DNA of 64,000 nt from NCBI RefSeq assembly GCF_034480035.2, contig NZ_CP118754.2:110119-174118 (forward strand), read 5' to 3'. Within the stretch, counting starts at the first letter, position 1, and each line of letters opens with the position of its first letter. Shown piece by piece: positions 56,064 through 63,747 of this stretch. The translations under genes were made by a program, and so were the position numbers. The notes below the pieces were generated by a model. It was not told the DNA's origin, made no database searches, and saw nothing but the letters and a program-made list of their open reading frames with translations. Source of the stretch: Methanosphaera sp. ISO3-F5 (GTDB taxonomy: Archaea > Methanobacteriota > Methanobacteria > Methanobacteriales > Methanobacteriaceae).

Positions 56064-56648
56064 ATGCATTCATACACAGTAAAACCGGATAACAAAAAGG
56101 ATATATTAACTGTAATATTAATATTATCTGGATTTTTTGATTTAATCATGAATTATGTGGTTACTTGTTTAAGTGACTTAATAAATGATTGGATGATAGC
56201 AATTATTTTTTTATTGACTTACTTTGCTTCATATAAATTAATTTACTATTTATATAATGAAAAACTATGGAAATCTAAAATTTTTGGAATATTTAACAAA
56301 CATCCAAATATATCTGGAAAATGGAAAGGAACAATAAATAATAATGAGTTTGCTCCAATTACAGTAAATGTTGAAATAATACAAACGTGGTCTGAAATAA
56401 TCATGATTTTAACTACAGATACAGCTTATTCAAAAACCAAATGTTTATTTATGGATAATGAAGATAAATTAAGGATAGATTATATTTATTTAAATGAAAC
56501 TAAAGGTATAGATAATCAAGAATTGAGAAATCATGAAGGTACATGTAGTTTATTCATTTCTGATGATTTAAAAAGTATGGAAGGGGAATATTATACTAAT
56601 CATCATAGAAAATCATCAGGTATCCTTAAAATTAAAAAAATTAATTAA
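56064..56648 (+). CDS. Cap15-like CBASS effector (2TM plus beta-barrel)
   Basis: About 194 residues. Two transmembrane segments (residues ~13-30, TVILILSGFFDLIMNYVV, and ~40-60, MIAIIFLLTYFASYKLIYYL) are followed by a beta-rich domain that begins ISGKWKGTINNNEFAP and contains VNVEIIQTWSEIIMIL and EGTCSLFISD. This matches the SMODS-associated 2TM beta-strand-rich effectors (Cap15), whose barrel binds the cyclic nucleotide so that the protein assembles in the membrane and disrupts it. Start at 56064, three bases after GTGAT; an ATG at 56046 overlaps the CD-NTase stop. Confidence 0.88.
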   Translation: MHSYTVKPDNKKDILTVILILSGFFDLIMNYVVTCLSDLINDWMIAIIFLLTYFASYKLIYYLYNEKLWKSKIFGIFNKHPNISGKWKGTINNNEFAPITVNVEIIQTWSEIIMILTTDTAYSKTKCLFMDNEDKLRIDYIYLNETKGIDNQELRNHEGTCSLFISDDLKSMEGEYYTNHHRKSSGILKIKKIN

Positions 56649-56660
56649 GTGGTGAAATTA

Positions 56661-57189
56661 ATGAATGGTTCTGGTATTCTACTTAAAAACCAAAAGGAAA
56701 CAAATTTTTATAAAAAGGAAATTGGAAGTGATAAAGTTACAAATTCATCAACTGTTAAATTAAGAGTTAAAACATTAACTCCTAAGATAAGAAAAAGAAT
56801 AATTGCTGTATTAGGGTATATTGATATTTATGAAGATAAAGAATCTCCAGATTGTTTTCCTGATTATAACTTTCCTGAAATTCGTTGGGATGAGAATACA
56901 ATATCTGAAAATCTTGATACGATGAGTGATGAAGAAATTAAAAGTAAATTTCAATTATTGAATAAAGAAGTAATACAGAGAAAAAAAGACTGTATGTAAG
57001 CAATGTTATCAATCAGGAAAAAGAAGTTTTGCTTTTGATATTCATTATTTCTATAGAGGGGATGTGAATTGGGATGAAGATATACCTAAAAAAGGAAAAG
57101 CTGCAGAATTAGGTTGTATTGGTTGTGCATGGTATGATTTTGCAGAATGGCGAAAACATTTATTAGATGTTTTAGAAAAAAATAAATGA
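56661..57189 (+). pseudogene. CBASS-adjacent zinc-knuckle protein, frame broken at an A-run
   Basis: The first frame (NGSGILLKNQKETNFYKKEI onward) ends at 56999. The next part, VCKQCYQSGKRSFAFDIHYF through LGCIGCAWYDFAEWRKHLLD, is in the -1 frame and ends at 57189. The frames meet at seven A (56981-56987); six A, or slippage by one base, would give a ~175-residue protein with two CxxC pairs (CKQC, CIGC) that could bind zinc. A AAA AAA G is a classic slippery sequence, so programmed slippage is possible. Starts at 56661 after GTGGTGAAA. Family unknown. Confidence 0.6.
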
Positions 57190-58085
57190 GTTTAGTTTTA
57201 ATACATTTATTATATTTAACAAAATATCTAATAGAATATATATTAATAATTGTATGTAAGATGAAAATATAACTTCAAGGTGATATTTGTCATCTTACAT
57301 TCCTATTACCTAAATAAAAATATCATTAAACATAATTATGAAACTTAAGGTTATTTTTAATATTATTAATCTTTTTTCTATCAATAGTATAATTACAATA
57401 GATATTCGTTAATAGTATATTTTTATTATTTTGTTTAATTTTCACGTAATTTCAGTGTTTTATCTTTTTATTTCTCTTTCTTACTATTATTTTTTATAAT
57501 ATCTTATCAATATCATTCTTTGTTATTTTTCCTCACCAATTTTCCACTTCTTCGTCGTTTATTATGATAATATTTGAAGTAATATTCAAGCATGGTTAAA
57601 AATTCTTGTAATTAAATTTTTAGAAATATGAGAGAAATAATGGCATATAGCATTAGTAAATTGAAAAAAAATAGAATTTCCATTAAATCTTTTTGGTATT
57701 ACTTGTCCTAGTAATAGAATTCTTTCTTTCATCATCATTTTATGAATATATATATAATTTGTTTCCATTTTCTTTGTGATTTAGTATTGTACTTCTTTTG
57801 ATTTGATTTCGGGTTTAATCTTCTCATCCCACTGAATTGTTTTTGGTTTATTAATTTGTCTTCGTATTGTGCTGATTTTGATATTGTTTCTTTTTTTTGG
57901 TTGTAGGTTACGAATATAAGTAGTGATTATTGTTGAATTAATTATTATAATTACTTTACATGGTTTTTTCATATTTTAAACTTAATAAGGGAAATTAACA
58001 GATAAATTATTTTTTTAGGGAAAAATTATTTAACAGATAAATGAAATTAGATATTATATATAAAAAAGTATAGGAAGTGTAGTTA
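57190..58085. other. Gene-poor region with decayed coding remnants
   Basis: On the minus strand, protein-like stretches (KKRNNIKISTIRRQINKPKT near 57860-57910; CHYFSHISKNLITRIF near 57600-57650; LEYYFKYYHNKRRRSGKL near 57550-57590) lie in different frames. They may be parts of an old transposase, but I cannot confirm it. AGTATAGGAAGTG just before 58086 serves the next gene. Confidence 0.35.
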
Positions 58086-58319
58086 ATGGAAGTGTTAGCA
58101 AATACCAAAGTATACAACAATTATCAAACTGCTATACCAAAAGAAATGAGAGAAAAATTTCATATTGATAAAGAAACGGTTATAGAATGGGGAATAAATG
58201 ATAAAGGTGAACCACAAATAAAATTTAGAAAAAAAGTAAAAGTGGATGATGTACTCGGTATGATGGATGATGATGGTACTAAAAGTTCTGTAGAACTTAA
58301 AAGGAGTATATACGAATGA
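58086..58319 (+). CDS. VapB antitoxin (AbrB/SpoVT type)
   Basis: 77 residues. The N-terminal half is an AbrB hairpin (LANTKVYNNYQTAIPKEMRE, then KFHIDKETVIEWGIND). The acidic C-terminal tail (DDVLGMMDDDGTKSSVELKR) is the part that wraps the toxin's active site. It ends with an ATGA overlap with vapC. It represses the operon and neutralises the toxin. Confidence 0.9.
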   Translation: MEVLANTKVYNNYQTAIPKEMREKFHIDKETVIEWGINDKGEPQIKFRKKVKVDDVLGMMDDDGTKSSVELKRSIYE

Positions 58320-58738
58320 GCAAACTATTAGTGGATGTATCATTCATTGTTGCATTATTCCGTAAAAATGAAGATGCATACAACATAGCAAAGAAAAATA
58401 AACATATAATTGAAGAACACGATTGTTATATTACAAACTACGTACTTAATGAAGTCATAACAATAGTTTCTATGAGAACTAAAGATATAGAGCTTACAAA
58501 AAAAGCATATTACTTTATGTTAGATAATTTCACTATAATCAATGAACAGGACACACATAATTTCAATGCACAAGTAATGAACTTATTTGAAAAGTACAAC
58601 CAGAAAACATTCCATTTAAGCTTTATCGATTGTTCATTAATACTATTTTACAAACAATACAACTTAGATTACATAGTTAGCTTTGATGGATGGTTTAAAA
58701 AAGTTAAAGAAATCAAAACATATAATCTTACAGGATAA
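58316..58738 (+). CDS. VapC toxin (PIN-domain RNase)
   Basis: 140 residues with the PIN motifs: KLLVDVSFIVALFRKNED (first Asp), YVLNEVITIVSMR (Glu in the second motif), and LSFIDCSLILFYK followed by DYIVSFDGWF (third and fourth acids). It overlaps vapB by four bases. VapC enzymes cleave specific tRNA or rRNA when the antitoxin is lost, stopping growth, and often protect against phage or maintain genomic islands. Confidence 0.92.
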   Translation: MSKLLVDVSFIVALFRKNEDAYNIAKKNKHIIEEHDCYITNYVLNEVITIVSMRTKDIELTKKAYYFMLDNFTIINEQDTHNFNAQVMNLFEKYNQKTFHLSFIDCSLILFYKQYNLDYIVSFDGWFKKVKEIKTYNLTG

Positions 58739-58754
58739 TAATGGGGTGATGGTT

Positions 58755-58997
58755 ATGTTTATGTTTGATCCAACATTAAGTGAAACTGATGTTAGAAAAA
58801 GATTCATAGAAAAGATATAGCTCCATCAAATTGGTATGATCAACTAGTTACAACAGAAAGATACATCACGAAATGAAAATAAAAAAACGAAAGTAATTCT
58901 TTATGAAATATTGTAGATGTTATTATTTGGGAAATTATTCAGGAGTATGTTCCTGAAATTAGAAAATATTTGGAAAAAATTCTTTCTATGGAATAAG
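58755..58997 (+). pseudogene. Decayed coding remnant
   Basis: Protein-like pieces occur in shifting frames: MFMFDPTLSETDVRKRFIEK, then IAPSNWYDQLVTTERYIT, then VIIWEIIQEYVPEIRKYLEK. This order looks like a broken gene for a restriction or ATPase subunit, but the pieces are too short to assign. The rest up to 59378 is AT-rich and gene-free. Confidence 0.4.
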
Positions 58998-59378
58998 TAT
59001 TATATATCTTTTATAATATGTGAATAGATGTGAATTTTTTTATCATATTTTGACTTTTGACTAAAATTCTATTTTGATTCTCATTTTTAATTTTTTATTG
59101 ATTTATGCTATTAATATTCTAAAATAATAAATTTAATTCTTCTATATGTAATTTTTGATAAAATTAGGTTCTTTATTGGAGTTTAGTCTTATTTTTCTAT
59201 GATATGTTATTTTATGTTGTATATTACATAAATTATCTAAAATAATTAATTATATATATACTACACAACTATTATATAGGATTTATATATTATAATACAT
59301 AAAAATTATAAAAAATTAAATTTTATTTCTTTTACTACATGAAATTATTATAATTACATTATCTGGAAGTGAAAATTC

Positions 59379-60617
59379 ATGCTAAAACGTCATTATTACC
59401 TGGATAAAATTAAAAGGCTTATGGATACGAATGAAATAAAACTTATTACCGGTGTTCGTCGTTCAGGAAAGACCTATTTTTTAAAATCAATAATGGAAGA
59501 GTTAAAAGATAGGCAGATACATGACGATAATATTATTTTTATATCATTTGAATCAGGACAATACCGTAAAGTTAGAATAGATACTCAATTGGATGAAATA
59601 GTCAAATCAATAATACCACAAAACAATAAAAAAGTATACTTACTTTTTGATGAAATTCAACGAGTGTCCGGATGGGAAGAAAGTATAGCCTCCTATCTTG
59701 TTGACTATAACTGTGATATTTATATTACAGGTTCAAATTCTAAAATGTTATCTGGAGAATTAGCAACAAATTTAAGTGGAAGATATGTGACACTAGAATT
59801 GTTCCCATTTTCATTCAAGGAGATTATGGAATACAATGAAAAAATATTGGAAAAAAAGGTTACATTAGAATTAGAAAGCAAATTATTTGAGGAATACATG
59901 GAATATGGTGGATTTCCGGGATTATTACAGTATAATGAAAATGAATCCAAACAAAATTATTTAAAATCCACTTATGATTCAATAGTATTACATGATATAC
60001 TTGAAAGAAGCAATATAAGAGATTTTGATTTATTGGAAAGATTATTAGATTTCCTTATAAGTAATACAGGACAAATGTATTCTGCTAATTCAATTTCAAA
60101 ATATCTTAAGGAAGACAATAAGTACATTAAAGGTGAATCTAGTGATATATCTGTAAAAACTTTAATAAATTATAATGATAATATACAAAAATCTATGATT
60201 ATATCAAAATGTAAACGAGAGGATATTATCGGAAAGAAAAAACTGAAATTTTTAGAAAAATATTATGTTGTAGACTTAGGCTTTTACACATTACTTAATG
60301 AAAATAAACGTAACTATGGTCAAATACTGGAAACAATTGTATATAATGAATTAAGAAGACGTGGCTATGCCGTAACTGTAGGTGAAGTAAATAATTTAGA
60401 AGTGGATTTTATTGCACGAAAATTTAAGAAAAAAATATACGTACAAGTATCAACAAGCCTTCAAGATGACAAAACACGTGAGAGAGAATTTAAACCCTTG
60501 AAGAAAATCAAAGATAATTTCCAAAAATATATTATTTCAAATGATACATTTGATTTTTCAGAAGATGGTATCATACATTTAAACATTAAAGAATTTCTTA
60601 AAAAGGAGACTTTTTAA
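59379..60617 (+). CDS. AAA ATPase with C-terminal DUF4143
   Basis: 412 residues. Walker A is ITGVRRSGKTYFLKSIMEEL, Walker B VYLLFDEIQRVSGWEES, then IYITGSNSKMLSGELATNLS (sensor) and RYVTLELFPFSFKEIM. The C-terminal DUF4143 region has EKYYVVDLGFYTLLNENKRN, GQILETIVYNELRRRGYAV and the nuclease-like NNLEVDFIARKFKKKIYVQV (a D-x(n)-E/Q-x-V pattern). Such proteins are frequent in archaea and in genomic islands; their function is not well known. Single gene with its own promoter. Confidence 0.85.
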   Translation: MLKRHYYLDKIKRLMDTNEIKLITGVRRSGKTYFLKSIMEELKDRQIHDDNIIFISFESGQYRKVRIDTQLDEIVKSIIPQNNKKVYLLFDEIQRVSGWEESIASYLVDYNCDIYITGSNSKMLSGELATNLSGRYVTLELFPFSFKEIMEYNEKILEKKVTLELESKLFEEYMEYGGFPGLLQYNENESKQNYLKSTYDSIVLHDILERSNIRDFDLLERLLDFLISNTGQMYSANSISKYLKEDNKYIKGESSDISVKTLINYNDNIQKSMIISKCKREDIIGKKKLKFLEKYYVVDLGFYTLLNENKRNYGQILETIVYNELRRRGYAVTVGEVNNLEVDFIARKFKKKIYVQVSTSLQDDKTREREFKPLKKIKDNFQKYIISNDTFDFSEDGIIHLNIKEFLKKETF

Positions 60618-61190
60618 TATCTACCCTACTTAAATACCTAATACAATCAAGCATATAAATAATATTATGGGTTCTAGAAATATTTACTTTCAGAAAGCTT
60701 TTGGAAGTCTACTTTTGTATTGACACACAGTTTTATGATTATGCCTGACAATAGTACAATCAATGAAGTGGTTTTATGCATTGAATCGGAATGTATATTT
60801 GTGTAAATGCTTAAATCCCAATTCCTCTTTAATAAATTTAAAATAATCTTCAATAAAAACTACGTTGATATTAATAACTTATGCGTTAAGAAAGTTTGAC
60901 CATTAATTCATTAACTAACATTTTATATTCTCTTTTTAAATGTATATTTAACGCTAATTTTAATTTAGATTAATATAAAAATTAATAATAGAATTCAATA
61001 TAAGATTTAATCTAAAATATAAGTTTTATTATGTAAATTACAAGTTTAAATTAAGAAAAAAAATTAGAAACTTGTAAAAAATTTGTCGCAAAAAAAGCCT
61101 ATACAATTTTACAACATCTTAAATTTTAACAATAACTGTTTTGTTCTATCATCATTTTTTTTCTGTTTCGTTATATCTGCGCATAACGAA
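60618..61190. other. Gene-free region with a possible transposase remnant
   Basis: On the minus strand near 60750-60860, EDYFKFIKEELGFKHLHKYT then FRFNA and a stop looks like a fragment of a coding region, perhaps a transposase. TTCGTTAT(61167)...ATAACGAA(61183) is a hairpin just before the peptide-repeat palindrome. Otherwise nothing. Confidence 0.35.
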
Positions 61191-61382
61191 GAACTTTTTA
61201 TAAAAATGTTCTTAAAACAGCTTAAATTACTAAATAACTCCTAAAACTTTATAAATGGTGGTTAATTGTACCATTATCCTAAAAGATGCAACTAACTGGG
61301 AAAGTAGTGTATTGTTAGAATAATATTTTTTTTCAGGAGATAACATATATTTCCTATTAAAATATTTTTTTAATTTATTATT

Positions 61383-61508
61383 ATGGCATCTGTGTCATGT
61401 AATAAAAATAGCCTGGTTTTCCACTTTAAATATGGCCCAGTAGTTGAATGTTGCATGGAAGCTTATTTTTTTTCTTCTATGATCTTGTGGGAGGTGATCA
61501 CATGTTAG
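61383..61508 (+). CDS. Leader open frame of peptide copy 3 (41 aa)
   Basis: Reads MASVSCNKNSLVFH...KYGPVVECCMEAYFFSSMI, then LWEVITC, and stops at 61508, overlapping the peptide start by seven bases. It is mostly identical in amino acids to the leader frame of copy 2. Overlap would allow translational coupling, but it lacks a strong ribosome binding site. Confidence 0.35.
   Translation: MASVSCNKNSLVFHFKYGPVVECCMEAYFFSSMILWEVITC
61454..61481 (+). promoter_or_regulatory. Hairpin before the ribosome binding site of peptide copy 3
   Basis: CATGGAAG and CTTCTATG pair with one G-U. The loop is 12 bases (CTTATTTTTTTT). GGGAGGTGATCAC follows directly. Confidence 0.6.
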
Positions 61509-61606
61509 AGATAATAGTACTAATAATAGTACTATATATCCCAACATTTGTATCTGTTATAAGATACATTTGTTGTATAATAACATTGTTTTCATTTAAC
61601 CATTAA
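61502..61606 (+). CDS. Hydrophobic small peptide, copy 3 (34 aa)
   Basis: Reads MLEIIVLIIVLYIPTFVSVI, then RYICCIITLFSFNH. It has a full GGAGGTGAT ribosome binding site with three-base spacing to ATG. It is followed by AACATGAAAACATGTT, a palindrome shared by the other copies. The best preserved member together with copy 2. Expected to insert in the membrane; a type I toxin role is inferred from layout. Confidence 0.7.
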   Translation: MLEIIVLIIVLYIPTFVSVIRYICCIITLFSFNH

Positions 61607-61707
61607 CAAACATGAAAACATGTTTAACAGTGGAATTAGCGTTAGCTCCATGATTTAACAGAATGCCTAACTTTTATACCACGTTACATGATATTATGTA
61701 ACCTCTG

Positions 61708-61721
61708 GTATATATAGTTAT
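61708..61721 (-). promoter_or_regulatory. Antisense-facing TATA box downstream of peptide copy 3
   Basis: On the minus strand this reads TAACTATATATACC, followed by AGAGGTTACAT(N6)ATGTAAC. A transcript from here would run antisense toward the 3' end of the peptide gene, mirroring the element at 23325. Confidence 0.5.
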
Positions 61722-61972
61722 ACTATTAACTTTTTTTCTCATATAAATTAATCATTTTATTTTTTATTTAATAATTTTACTATAAATAGATTTTGAGGTA
61801 TAATGAAGATTAAATAATTTAGCTCTTATTTATCGCTTTAAATAAGTTATAGTCTATGTAAAAGTTTTAAATATTTAATAAAAATAATACTATTATAAAT
61901 GTGACTTAGCAGTTGAATAATGCATGGAAGCTTATTTTTTTTTCTTCTATGGTCTTAGAGGGGGTGATTACT

Positions 61973-62071
61973 ATGTTAGAGATAATAGTACTAATAATAG
62001 TACTATATATCCCAACATTTGTATCTGTTATAAGATACATTTGTTGTATAATAACATTGTTTTCATTATAG
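61973..62071 (+). CDS. Hydrophobic small peptide, copy 4 (32 aa)
   Basis: Identical to copy 3 for the first 31 residues and then ends in Leu. The ribosome binding site is GGGGGTGATTACT. The hairpin before it is kept (CATGGAAG/CTTCTATG), but the long leader is missing. The promoter may be TTAAATATTTAATAAAAATA near 61867-61886. Confidence 0.65.
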   Translation: MLEIIVLIIVLYIPTFVSVIRYICCIITLFSL

Positions 62072-62207
62072 CATTAACAAACATGAAAACATGTTTAACA
62101 GTGGAATTAGCGTTAGCTCCGTGATTTAACAGAATGTCTAACGTTTATACCACTTAATTGGTGTTATGTAATTTGGGTTATATATATATTTTTATATTTT
62201 TCTGTGT

Positions 62208-62651
62208 TTAGGTATATGTATGGTAGTTTAATTGTTTTTTGTTGTATTTGTCTATGTCGAATAGTCGGTTGATCTTTTTTATGTTGTCGTAGTTTTCATT
62301 AAATGAGAGGATGTGTCTTATTTTGTATAGGTACATTAATGTGATGGTTATACATTCTTCATATGTTAGTGTGTTGGTGGTTTCATATAGTTTGTATGCT
62401 GATTTTTGTGTTTTTCGACTTAGGGGTGTTATGTTTCGGGTGGTTGAACAGAGGTTTTCAAATAGTTTTTTTGTTTTTTCGTCGCGTTTATTGTTTATGT
62501 CTTCGAAGATGTGGTTTAAAGTATATGGTGGTAGGTATAAGTGAGCTGTATTTCTGATGTTTTCTGCCATTTTTTGAGCTAGTTCGTGTTTTGGATGGTT
62601 TTTAAAGATTAGTGCTTTAAGGTAGGTGTAATCTAACATTATTTTAAACAT
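62208..62651 (-). CDS. Solo PIN-domain protein, paralogue of 14067
   Basis: 147 residues: FKIMLDYTYLKALIFKNHPK, then LYLPPYTLNHIFEDINNKRD and LTYEECITITLMYLYKIRHI. It aligns along its length with the toxin at 14067, but the acidic position in LLDC is EEC here. ATG 62651 has GGAGAAAGAAC before it; an earlier ATG at 62711 would add 20 unlikely residues. No AbrB antitoxin lies upstream, so it is an orphan or controlled in trans. Confidence 0.7.
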   Translation of the reverse strand: MFKIMLDYTYLKALIFKNHPKHELAQKMAENIRNTAHLYLPPYTLNHIFEDINNKRDEKTKKLFENLCSTTRNITPLSRKTQKSAYKLYETTNTLTYEECITITLMYLYKIRHILSFNENYDNIKKINRLFDIDKYNKKQLNYHTYT

Positions 62652-62785
62652 TGTTCTTTCTCCTCTAGTGTGAATAGTCCTGATATGTCTTATTGCTGAT
62701 AAAACATTCAAAGTTTAACTCAAAAAAAGTCTGGTAATTCTCCAAACAATACAGTAATCGTTAGTTGCAAGTATGGAAATTTTAT

Positions 62786-62971
62786 GATTTTCAGAGAACA
62801 TTGATACTTGTTACAGATATGTATTTGTGGAATGGAATATGATTTTCAGGAAACATTGATACTTGTTACAGATATGTATTTGTGGAATGGAATATGATTT
62901 TCAGGAAACATTGATACTTGTTACAGATATGTATTTGTGGAATGGAATATGATTTTCAGGAAACATTGATA
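62786..62971. repeat. Three and a third 55-bp tandem repeats
   Basis: Units start at 62786, 62841, 62896 and 62951 (partial) with GATTTTCAGG and contain ACTTGTTACAGATATG and TTTGTGGAATGG. The first unit differs by a few bases, the others are identical. They end about 55 bp before the ribbon-helix-helix gene at 63025, whose product may bind them. Confidence 0.92.
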
Positions 62972-63024
62972 CTACTGACAAAGTAGTAACTGTAAGAAAA
63001 AAAATATTTGGAGGAAAAAATTTT

Positions 63025-63438
63025 ATGCCAAGAATGACATTTTATTTAGATGAAAAAAATGCAGAAAGTTTAAAAGAATTAGAAAATAAGAGCAGAATCG
63101 TTAATGAAGCATTAAGAATGTATTTTCTTAACAAGGAGGTCCTTGTGAAAAAACAAGTGAAAATAGAAAATAACATTAGGGAACTTGAGGCCCAGTTGGA
63201 GAATGAAAGGGCAGTTTTAGCTAATGTTATGGATGAAATCATGAATATTGAAAACAATGATAACATTCGTCCAGAAAATTATTTGAAAACTGTTAGCATA
63301 TTAAGGACTTTACCGGATGTTCAGGAGGAAGACTTGATCTTCCAGGCTGAACGCTTAAATGTCAGTGTCATCCAACTAAAAAGGTGGTTATGCATGGATG
63401 GATTTATGGAGGATATTCTCGAAGATTGTGTGGAATAA
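63025..63438 (+). CDS. Ribbon-helix-helix / coiled-coil protein (137 aa)
   Basis: Residues 1-35 (PRMTFYLDEKNAESLKELEN, then SRIVNEALRMYFLNKEV) are a ribbon-helix-helix domain. Residues 40-75 are a coiled coil (VKIENNIRELEAQLENERAV). The C-terminal part is helical (LPDVQEEDLIFQAERLNVSV). Strong ribosome binding site TTGGAGGAAAA. It has the same plan as the genes at 6965 and 8752, and like them sits by a repeat array. Confidence 0.75.
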   Translation: MPRMTFYLDEKNAESLKELENKSRIVNEALRMYFLNKEVLVKKQVKIENNIRELEAQLENERAVLANVMDEIMNIENNDNIRPENYLKTVSILRTLPDVQEEDLIFQAERLNVSVIQLKRWLCMDGFMEDILEDCVE

Positions 63439-63479
63439 TTTTTTTCCTAGTATTGGGGAGTTTTTTTCCTAGCTCCTCT

Positions 63480-63581
63480 TTCCTAGTAAAAAATTTTTTT
63501 TGTTATTACAGTCATACAATTTCTGTGACATATGATGGAGAGATAATTGAAAGAGTTAATACAGGAGTAAATATGAATTAA
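63480..63581 (+). pseudogene. Remnant related to the next small gene
   Basis: The frame ends in SHTISVTYDGEIIERVNTGV then NMN. It resembles NICVMYDEGMIKHKMGN in the gene at 63604, so it is the 3' end of a duplicated copy without its own start. Confidence 0.4.
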
Positions 63582-63603
63582 TAAGATTATTAGTGGGGTG
63601 AAT

Positions 63604-63747
63604 ATGATGAGAAATATTTCAGGTAATGATAGAATCATTCAAAACATGTTAAAAGAAATTAGGTATGAGAATCATAACATTTGCGTGATGTATGATGAAG
63701 GAATGATAAAGCATAAAATGGGTAATACAATACAATTATCATATTAA
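63604..63747 (+). CDS. Small hypothetical protein (47 aa)
   Basis: Starts at ATG 63604 after GTGGGGTGAAT, a good ribosome binding site. It reads MRNISGNDRIIQNMLKEIRY, then ENHNICVMYDEGMIKHKMGN. Polar, with no known motif. It follows the ribbon-helix-helix gene and may be in the same transcript. The remaining 250 bp of the window are AT-rich and gene-free. Confidence 0.5.
   Translation: MMRNISGNDRIIQNMLKEIRYENHNICVMYDEGMIKHKMGNTIQLSY

Larger units (their letters stand above)
61191..62140 (+). repeat. Right-hand peptide-repeat pair, inverted relative to 22.6-23.9 kb
   Basis: From the palindrome at 61191-61211 onward, the sequence matches the minus strand of 23876-23300 closely (for example AAAAGATGCAACT, GTAGTGTATTGTTAGAATAA, GCCTGGTTTTCCACT). 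A second, shorter unit from about 61885 lacks the palindrome and the long leader but keeps the last 75 bp before the peptide and the sequence after it. The match with the left pair is an inverted repeat across about 37 kb. Confidence 0.85.

Noticed and set aside
61924..62124. 66-residue frame over peptide copy 4
   Set aside because: Different frame from the conserved peptide; not kept in the other copies.
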